NCBI GenBank assembly: GCA_046729895.1
Contig: JBKPHP010000045.1
Span: forward strand, 1-11,342
Origin: DASXBA01 sp046729895
GTDB taxonomy: Bacteria > Actinomycetota > Thermoleophilia > Solirubrobacterales > Thermoleophilaceae
DNA length: 11,342 nucleotides
Direction: 5' to 3'
Below, piece by piece: positions 7,268 to 11,342 of the stretch; position 1 is the stretch's first letter; each line of letters begins with the position of its first letter. The translations under genes were made by a program, and so were the position numbers. Under the pieces are notes generated by a model, which searched no databases, was not told where the DNA came from, and worked only from the letters and a program-made list of their open reading frames with translations.

Positions 7268-7273
7268 AGAATA
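7268..7273 (-). promoter_or_regulatory. -10-like hexamer of a probable leaderless promoter
   Basis: The minus strand reads TATTCT, then six bases (GCGAGC), then the GTG at 7261. A transcript starting 6-7 bases after the hexamer would begin at or next to the start codon. No Shine-Dalgarno and no clear -35 are visible. Confidence 0.4.
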
Positions 7274-7343
7274 CGACGGTCCGCTCGCCGGCCGCCGCCC
7301 CCGGTCCGATGCCAGCGACGCCGGTCAATAGATCGCCCAGAAG

Positions 7344-7651
7344 CTAGCCTGCGCCGTCGACGTAGGTCTTGAAGCTTCCGTCGAACTGGGGGTCGGCGAG
7401 CCAACTCGCCCCACCGTTGCCGCTGTGGACGAAGGTCCCGCAACGTGGCGCCGGCGAGCCGGACGAAGTTCGGCAGCCCGCCCGTCACGCCCCGTATATC
7501 GACGTTTAGTCCGGCGTCGGCGAGACAGTTGGTCCCCTGGCCGAGGGCCAGGTCAACCCGGTTGAGCTCACCGCTGATCCCGGCGGTGAACGTCTGCCCG
7601 AAGAGCACGCCGGAGAGCGCCGGCAGGAACTCGGGCGTGACCGCCGAGGCC
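7344..7651 (-). pseudogene. relic of a secreted beta-rich domain protein
   Basis: One minus-strand frame (about 7651-7441) reads FGQTFTAGISGELNRVDLAL and then VDIRGVTGGLPNFVRLAGATL. The next frame (7442-7344) continues with GTFVHSGNGGASWLADPQF and DGSFKTYVDGAG, then TAG. Both parts fit one known pattern of secreted bacterial beta-sandwich domains, beginning 'QTFTAG.sG.ldqvdl' and ending 'sw...dfaFKTYV'. The frames abut at 7442 with a shift, and the usual middle section seems missing. No start codon or signal peptide precedes it, since it runs into the end of the inositol-phosphate synthase gene. It is best read as a decayed, internally deleted fragment. The remaining 7262-7343 holds only the leaderless promoter candidate; I see nothing else there. 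Confidence 0.6.
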
Positions 7652-8842
7652 CTAGGCCTGCTCGGTGGCCTTGACCTTGCCCTTGCTGGGCAGCTTCGGC
7701 GCGCCGCCGTACTCCTCGATGAACGCCTCGGTCATGTCGCGCGCGATCGGATCGGGGTATTGCTCGCGCGGCGACTTCATGAGGTACGCGCTGGGTCCGA
7801 CCAACGGGCCGCCGAGGCCGTTGTTGAGCGCCAGCTTGCAGCAACGCACGGCGTCGATCACGATGCCCGCAGAGTTCGGCGAGTCCCACACCTCGAGCTT
7901 CGCCTCGATCGTGAGCGGCACGTCCCCGAACGATTCGCCCTCGAGCCGGATGTGCGCCCACTTGCGGTCGGTCAGCCAGGGCACGTAGTCGGAGGGCCCG
8001 ATGTAGACGTCGTCCGCAGGCAGCTCCGAGTCGAGTATCGAGGTCACGGCCTGCGTCTTGGAGATCTTCTTCGACTCGAGCCGCTCGCGCTCCAGCATGT
8101 TGTAGAAGTCCATGTTCCCGCCGACGTTGAGCTGCGAGGTATGCGCGAGCTTGACTCCACGGTCCTGGAACAGGCGGGCCAGCATGCGGTGCACGATCGT
8201 GGCGCCGACCTGCGACTTGATGTCGTCGCCCACGATCGGCAGGCCGGCCTTATCGAAGCGCCGGGTCCAGTAGTTCTCCTGCGCGATGAAGACGGGGATG
8301 CAGTTGATGAACGCGCAGCCGGCCTCGAGCACCTGCTCCACGTACCACTTCGTCGCTTCCTCGCTGCCGACCGGCAGATAGGAGACGACCACGTCGGTCT
8401 TCGTGTCGCGCAGGATCTTCACGATGTCGGCCGTCTCGCCCGGTGCTTTGGTGATGACCTTCGAGAGGTACTTCCCGATGCCGTCGTGGGTCATGCCGCG
8501 GCTGACCTTCACGCCCGTCTTGGGCACGTCGGCGAAGCGATACGTGTTGTTCGGCTTGGCGTAGATCGCGTCGGCGAGATCCTTGCCGACCTTGTTCTTA
8601 TCGACGTCGAAGGCAGCCACGAACTCGACGTCGCGGATGTGGTACCCGCCGAGATCTACGTGCATGATGCCGGGGATCGGATCGCCGACCTTCGCGTTGC
8701 GGTAGTAGTGCACGCCCTGCACCAGCGAGCTCGCGCAGTTCCCGACGCCGACGATCGCGACACGGATCTTCCGGCCCGTGGGTCGGCCGCGTGTGGTGCG
8801 CTTCCTTGTGGGCATCTTCGTTACTTCAACCTCTCTTTTCAT
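7652..8842 (-). CDS. ino1: inositol-3-phosphate synthase, actinobacterial type
   Basis: This NAD-dependent cytoplasmic enzyme converts glucose 6-phosphate to 1D-myo-inositol 3-phosphate, the precursor of phosphatidylinositol and often mycothiol. From the second possible start the protein has 387 residues, close to the roughly 367 of mycobacterial Ino1. VAIVGVGNCASSLVQG (28-43) is the NAD-binding loop. SYLPVGSEEA, GDDIKSQVGAT, LNVGGNMDFYNML, ERERLESKKISKTQAV and KLEVWDSPNSAG follow in family order. The C-terminus is a short Lys-rich extension. ATG 8842 overlaps the phosphatidyltransferase gene by 17 bases. ATG 8815 leaves a 10-base gap with GAGAGG 14 bases ahead and may be the true start; the extra residues MKREVEVTK are outside the fold. 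It is the third gene of the ArsR-phosphatidyltransferase-ino1 unit. Confidence 0.95.
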   Translation of the reverse strand: MKREVEVTKMPTRKRTTRGRPTGRKIRVAIVGVGNCASSLVQGVHYYRNAKVGDPIPGIMHVDLGGYHIRDVEFVAAFDVDKNKVGKDLADAIYAKPNNTYRFADVPKTGVKVSRGMTHDGIGKYLSKVITKAPGETADIVKILRDTKTDVVVSYLPVGSEEATKWYVEQVLEAGCAFINCIPVFIAQENYWTRRFDKAGLPIVGDDIKSQVGATIVHRMLARLFQDRGVKLAHTSQLNVGGNMDFYNMLERERLESKKISKTQAVTSILDSELPADDVYIGPSDYVPWLTDRKWAHIRLEGESFGDVPLTIEAKLEVWDSPNSAGIVIDAVRCCKLALNNGLGGPLVGPSAYLMKSPREQYPDPIARDMTEAFIEEYGGAPKLPSKGKVKATEQA

Positions 8843-9440
8843 GGAGCGCGTCCGCCATGTGGACGAGACGCTGGATCACGGTCACGGTCGCGAGGAACGC
8901 GGCGACGGCGACGGCCGCTGCGAATAACCAGATGAGGCCGGTGATGGCCCAGGCCGCGACGCCGATGAGGTACAGCGCGATGCGGGCCTCGCGCGGAGCG
9001 ATGCCGACGCTGGCGCCGACGCCGAGCGACTCGGCCTTGGCCCGGATGTAGCTCACGAGGAACGACGCGACGAGCAGGATGAGGCCGTCGCCGTAGAGCA
9101 CGGCGTCGGGAAGGGTCGCGCCGAGCTGGATGGCCGCGATCGACAGCGCGGCGTCGGACAGGCGGTCCAGGGTGGAGTCGAGGAACGCGCCGAAGCGCGT
9201 GCCACCGCCCGCGGCGCGAGCGATCTGGCCATCGAGCGTGTCGCACAGCGTGCCGAGCAGCAGCACCAGAAGCGCGGCCCCCGGCTGTGCCGTCGCGAGG
9301 AGCGCCGCACCCGCGACGGTCAGCAGGAAGCCCAGCACCGTCACGGTGTTGGCCGTGATCCCAAGGCCCTGCAGGCGGCGCGCGATCGGCGCGATGCCGC
9401 CCCGGAGCGAAGCCGAGAAGCGGGCGGGAACGAGGCTCAC
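8826..9440 (-). CDS. CDP-alcohol phosphatidyltransferase, probably phosphatidylinositol-phosphate synthase
   Basis: This is a 204-residue integral membrane enzyme. The family signature is complete: D67-x2-D70-G-x2-A-R75, then eight residues, G84-x3-D88-x3-D92, with the four aspartates binding the divalent metals. About six transmembrane segments are visible, including 35-65, 95-130 and 150-190, and the N-terminal amphipathic part contains LGITANTVTVLG. The family moves a phosphatidyl group from CDP-diacylglycerol to an alcohol. In actinobacteria one member uses inositol 3-phosphate to give phosphatidylinositol phosphate. The adjacent ino1 gene makes that substrate, so this role is the best inference; phosphatidylglycerol-phosphate or cardiolipin synthesis cannot be excluded. 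GTG 9440 overlaps the upstream regulator stop as GTGA. The stop lies in the start region of ino1. Confidence 0.9.
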   Translation of the reverse strand: MSLVPARFSASLRGGIAPIARRLQGLGITANTVTVLGFLLTVAGAALLATAQPGAALLVLLLGTLCDTLDGQIARAAGGGTRFGAFLDSTLDRLSDAALSIAAIQLGATLPDAVLYGDGLILLVASFLVSYIRAKAESLGVGASVGIAPREARIALYLIGVAAWAITGLIWLFAAAVAVAAFLATVTVIQRLVHMADALHEKRG

Positions 9441-9735
9441 GTGATCGACCGGTTCACGAGCGCGCGCAAGGTGCGCTCCTGCAGCTGCGCGAAACGCTCC
9501 CGGTCGAAGGAGCAGCGGACCTCGCGCCCGACGCGCTCGGTGCGGACGATGCCCGCACGAGTGAGGCGACGGAGGTGCCAGGACATGAGCGGCCCGCTGA
9601 TCCGCAGCCGGCGCACGAGCTCGGAGACGGGAAGCTCACCTCCGTAGCGAGGATCTTCAACAAGCGAAGCCGCGTGACATCACCGAGCGCGCGGTGGAAC
9701 GCCTTCAGCTCGCGGAGGTAGGACTGACTGAGCAT
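9437..9735 (-). pseudogene. ArsR-family transcription regulator, apparently frameshifted
   Basis: From ATG 9735 the protein begins SYLRELKAFHRALGDVTRLR then LLKIL, a typical ArsR N-terminal helix pair. After about residue 32 this frame becomes nonsense. A different frame then carries the rest: ELPVSELVRRLRISGPLMSW, HLRRLTRAGIVRTERVG (recognition helix and wing), REVRCSFDRERFAQLQ and LVNRSIT, then TGA 9439-9437. The switch lies at ACGGAGG (minus; 9639-9645), and one extra base would restore a protein of about 99 residues. It could be a real mutation or a base missed in a G-rich run; the wing and operon context are intact, which favours a functional gene. No Cys pair for metal sensing is seen. 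The stop overlaps the phosphatidyltransferase GTG. GGGGAG before the ATG is a good ribosome-binding site. Confidence 0.75.
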
Positions 9736-9771
9736 CGCTCCCCTTCACGGACGCCATGATGACCGCCCGCG

Positions 9772-9790
9772 ACGTATCTTAAAGAAACGT
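9772..9790. promoter_or_regulatory. 19-bp near-palindrome, candidate operator of the ArsR-type regulator
   Basis: ACGTATCTTAAAGAAACGT has eight of nine possible pairs around a central base, with only the fifth pair mismatched (A opposite A). It lies 37 bases upstream of the regulator ATG, in the only intergenic space before the three-gene unit, and is much more A/T-rich than its surroundings. On the minus strand it includes TAAGAT, a plausible -10. Size, symmetry and position fit a dimeric ArsR-type repressor site and autoregulation. No second copy is seen in the window. Confidence 0.5.
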
Positions 9791-9803
9791 TGAAGTGTCC
9801 GCT

Positions 9804-10637
9804 CTAGGGAGCGTGCTCCGCGCGGGTCGCGGTCTCGGGAGCGAGGAAGCCTTGCGCGAATGCCGCGCCCAGGGGCCATCCGGCGAGCCGGATCGCGACG
9901 AGGAACCACGAGAGGACGATCTGTCCGCGCAGCAGACCGGCGACGCGATCGAGCCGCGGATCGTTCAGCTGGCCAACGCCGGCGACAGTGCCCGCGACGA
10001 GCGTGATGAGGATCGGTAGGGTCATATACGCGCCGAGCAGCGCGATGCTGCGGTAATCCGCGCCCGCCCGCGAGGCGTAGACACCGCCAGAGAGCGGACC
10101 GGCCAGGATGAGCGGCAACGAGAGGACGGCGGTCGCGAGATCGGTGTTGCCGATGACCGTCGCGAGGAAGGGCGCCGGCCAGACGAGGCCCGCGATCGTG
10201 CCGGCGACATACGCGAACCCGGCCGCCCGGATCAGCCGCTCGGGCGGTCGCCAGGGGACACGCGGCTCGAAACCTCGCGCGATGAGGCCCGCTGCGACGC
10301 CGACGACGAATCCACCGACGAGGATCGCGAGAGCGAGCGGCGTCATCGCGAAGGCGTCGACGGAGCCATCGTCCGGCGTCCGACCGGTGAACGTGACGCC
10401 GAGGAAGCGGTTGACGAGCACTGCGCCGTGCGCGGCCAGGCCGAGCAGCGCCAGACGGCTGAGCTCACGGCGCGCTCCGAGACCGAGCGTCGCGACGATG
10501 ACGGCGACGGCCACCCCGATGACGAGCGATTCGCCGCTCGGATCGAACCGGACGTTCGCGATCCGCAGGAGCCGACCAATGACCGCGACGGCGATGTTCG
10601 CCACGGCGCCCACGCCGATCGCGTACAGCAGCGTCAC
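9804..10637 (-). CDS. unrecognised eight-helix membrane protein, downstream of csoR
   Basis: This 277-residue hydrophobic protein has about eight predicted transmembrane segments: 1-22, 37-55, 61-80, 98-121, 138-160, 166-188, 197-221 and 237-262. The loops between are short. The N-terminal segment (YAIGVGAVANIAVAVIGRLL) faintly resembles small actinobacterial membrane families of unknown function, but I cannot name one. There is no cysteine and very few Met or His residues, so no obvious metal-transfer motif (CxxC, MxxM, HxxxH) of a copper exporter. It starts at GTG 10637, overlapping the csoR stop as GTGA, so it should share regulation with that metal sensor. Loss of copper-binding residues argues against a CopA/CopZ-type role; another response to the CsoR signal is possible. 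Confidence 0.75.
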   Translation of the reverse strand: MTLLYAIGVGAVANIAVAVIGRLLRIANVRFDPSGESLVIGVAVAVIVATLGLGARRELSRLALLGLAAHGAVLVNRFLGVTFTGRTPDDGSVDAFAMTPLALAILVGGFVVGVAAGLIARGFEPRVPWRPPERLIRAAGFAYVAGTIAGLVWPAPFLATVIGNTDLATAVLSLPLILAGPLSGGVYASRAGADYRSIALLGAYMTLPILITLVAGTVAGVGQLNDPRLDRVAGLLRGQIVLSWFLVAIRLAGWPLGAAFAQGFLAPETATRAEHAP

Positions 10638-10900
10638 TTGCGCGCGGTGCTGAAGATTTCGGCGAGCTCCTTGACGGTCTTCTCGGACCGTCCCTGACGG
10701 AACGCGTCGGCCACGCAGGTCTCGAGGTGCTGCTCGAGGACCAGGGCATCGACGCGTTCGAGCGCCTTCTCGATGGCCATCGTCTGCTTGAGCACGTCGA
10801 CGCAGTACTTGTCCTCCTCGACCATGCGCTCGACGGCCTTCAGGTGGCCCGCGATCGAACGGAGCCTGGCGATGATGTCCTTGCGCGTCTCTTCGTTCAC
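10634..10900 (-). CDS. csoR: CsoR-family metal-sensing repressor, Cu(I) type
   Basis: From GTG 10900 this is an 88-residue all-helical repressor of the CsoR/RcnR family. Ligand positions match the Cu(I)-binding fingerprint of M. tuberculosis CsoR: Cys33 after Tyr32 (EDKYCVDVL), then His58 and Cys62 in EQHLETC (H-x3-C). The second-shell Glu is also present (Glu78). The N-terminal DNA-binding helix begins TRKDIIARLRSIAGHL. RcnR (Ni/Co) and FrmR (formaldehyde) types differ at these positions. An alternative start at 10978 would run into rarA and adds a non-conserved extension, so 10900 is chosen; TACGAT six bases before it supports this. The gene overlaps the downstream membrane protein by four bases and is divergent from rarA. 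Copper relief of repression is the expected mechanism. Confidence 0.85.
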   Translation of the reverse strand: MNEETRKDIIARLRSIAGHLKAVERMVEEDKYCVDVLKQTMAIEKALERVDALVLEQHLETCVADAFRQGRSEKTVKELAEIFSTARK

Positions 10901-10906
10901 GGCCGC

Positions 10907-10912
10907 ATCGTA
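10907..10912 (-). promoter_or_regulatory. -10-like hexamer of csoR (leaderless)
   Basis: The minus strand reads TACGAT, then GCGGCC, then the GTG start at 10900. A -10 (TAnnnT) six bases before the codon fits a leaderless transcript and supports this start. No Shine-Dalgarno is present. Confidence 0.45.
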
Positions 10913-10913
10913 G

Positions 10914-10930
10914 CCCCAGGGGGAGGGGAG
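10914..10930. promoter_or_regulatory. G/C-run palindrome, candidate CsoR operator
   Basis: CCCCAGGGG (10914-10922) is a perfect 9-bp palindrome preceded by TAG and followed by a G-rich run. Known CsoR operators have runs of C followed by runs of G around a short centre. It sits directly upstream of the csoR -10 and between the two divergent promoters, as expected for an autoregulatory site. The palindrome is short, so support is moderate. Confidence 0.35.
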
Positions 10931-10938
10931 TCCGGTGT

Positions 10939-10944
10939 CAGAAT
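10939..10944 (+). promoter_or_regulatory. -10-like hexamer of rarA (leaderless)
   Basis: CAGAAT is followed by six bases (CGGCTG) and the rarA ATG at 10951. The match to TATAAT is four of six and no clear -35 is seen. The spacing equals that of the csoR and glycosyltransferase/PHP starts. Confidence 0.35.
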
Positions 10945-10950
10945 CGGCTG

Positions 10951-11342
10951 ATGCCATCCGCCCAACCGCTCGCCGCACGCATGCGGCCGCGCGACCTCGC
11001 CGAATTCGTCGGGCAGCCGCACCTCGTCGGTGAAGGGCGCGTGCTCCGCAAGGCGATCGACGCGGGGCAGCTCCCCTCGATGATCCTGTGGGGACCGCCC
11101 GGCACGGGCAAGACGACGCTCGCGGCGATCGCCGCGAAGAAGGCCAACGCGCGGTTCCTCGCGATCTCCGCGGTGTCGAGCGGCGTCGCCGAGCTGAGAA
11201 AGCTCATCGAGGAGGCGCGGAAGCTCCGCCAGCTCACCGGCCAGCGGAGCGTGCTGTTCATCGACGAGATCCACCGGTTCAACAAGGCGCAGCAGGACGT
11301 CGTGTTGCCGTACGTCGAGAACGGCGACGTGATCCTGCTCGG
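10951..11342 (+). CDS. rarA: RarA/MgsA-family replication-associated AAA+ ATPase (3' end outside window)
   Basis: The first 130 codons are present from ATG 10951. MRPRDLAEFVGQPHLVG (11-27) matches the N-terminal box of the RarA/clamp-loader AAA+ group. Walker A is GPPGTGKTT, and Walker B/sensor is VLFIDEIHRFNKAQQD with VLPYVENGDVILLG following, the signature of RarA (also MgsA/WRNIP1). RarA proteins act at stalled replication forks and interact with single-strand-binding protein. The family is about 420-450 residues, so about 300 are missing here. The start coincides with a well-conserved N-terminus, and CAGAAT lies six bases before it. It is divergent from csoR across 50 bases. Confidence 0.92.
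   Translation, partial: MPSAQPLAARMRPRDLAEFVGQPHLVGEGRVLRKAIDAGQLPSMILWGPPGTGKTTLAAIAAKKANARFLAISAVSSGVAELRKLIEEARKLRQLTGQRSVLFIDEIHRFNKAQQDVVLPYVENGDVILL

Noticed and set aside
7445..8935. Long open frame on the plus strand through the ino1 gene (496 codons)
   Set aside because: It is antisense to a clear inositol-phosphate synthase; its His/Val/Arg-rich translation is what high-GC third positions give on the opposite strand.
10634..10978. Longer form of CsoR starting at 10978
   Set aside because: It would overlap the start of rarA, adds a non-conserved extension, and the -10-like hexamer and family length fit GTG 10900.
1..11342. CRISPR array, tRNA, rRNA, transposase or phage genes
   Set aside because: No repeated spacer-length units, tRNA-like cloverleaf, rRNA motif or DDE/recombinase protein was seen on either strand.

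Overview
The window looks like chromosomal DNA of a high-GC actinobacterium. The best guess is a Thermoleophilia-type lineage (Solirubrobacterales/Gaiellales). The reasons are strong G/C third positions, an actinobacterial-type inositol-3-phosphate synthase, a TrmA/RlmD-family methyltransferase without the iron-sulfur cysteines, GTG starts and apparently leaderless promoters. This is inference from protein appearance; no marker gene settles it. No tRNA, rRNA, CRISPR array, insertion sequence or phage gene is visible.

Layout. 1-120 is the end of a gene of unknown function, followed by two perfect inverted repeats (134-162, 212-250) and an unrecognised 298-codon gene (319-1215) whose 5' end is doubtful. 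It converges on an M3-like HEAGH metallopeptidase (minus, 1221-2666). Seven bases from the peptidase start, the TrmA/RlmD-family methyltransferase (plus, 2674-4035) begins. Its stop codon interlocks with that of a 57-residue zinc-ribbon-like protein (minus, 4032-4205), which lies downstream of a universal-stress-like gene (4218-4661).

4743-7261 (minus) is a two-gene unit: a PimA-like glycosyltransferase domain fused to a PHP phosphoesterase domain, overlapping by four bases with a divergent Fe-S uracil-DNA-glycosylase-like protein. In the fusion the sugar-nucleotide-binding residues look lost while the PHP metal ligands are kept. Behind it (7344-7651) is the frameshifted, shortened relic of a secreted beta-rich domain.

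7652-9735 (minus) is a compact phosphatidylinositol unit: an ArsR-type regulator (apparently frameshifted), a CDP-alcohol phosphatidyltransferase (GTGA overlap) and inositol-3-phosphate synthase. Together the two enzymes would make inositol 3-phosphate and then join it to CDP-diacylglycerol. A 19-bp near-palindrome upstream of the regulator is a good operator candidate. The PimA-like domain a few hundred bases downstream may belong to the same lipid theme.

9804-10900 (minus) is a CsoR-type Cu(I)-sensor gene overlapping by four bases with an unrecognised eight-helix membrane protein. csoR is divergent from rarA (plus, 10951 to the window end). The 50-bp gap holds two -10-like hexamers, each exactly six bases before a start codon, and a C4-A-G4 palindrome between them. 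The same six-base spacing precedes the glycosyltransferase/PHP gene, so these three genes are probably leaderless. The main points for follow-up are the glycosyltransferase-PHP fusion, the ArsR/operator/PI unit, the CsoR-membrane protein pair and the UDG-like protein without catalytic motifs.
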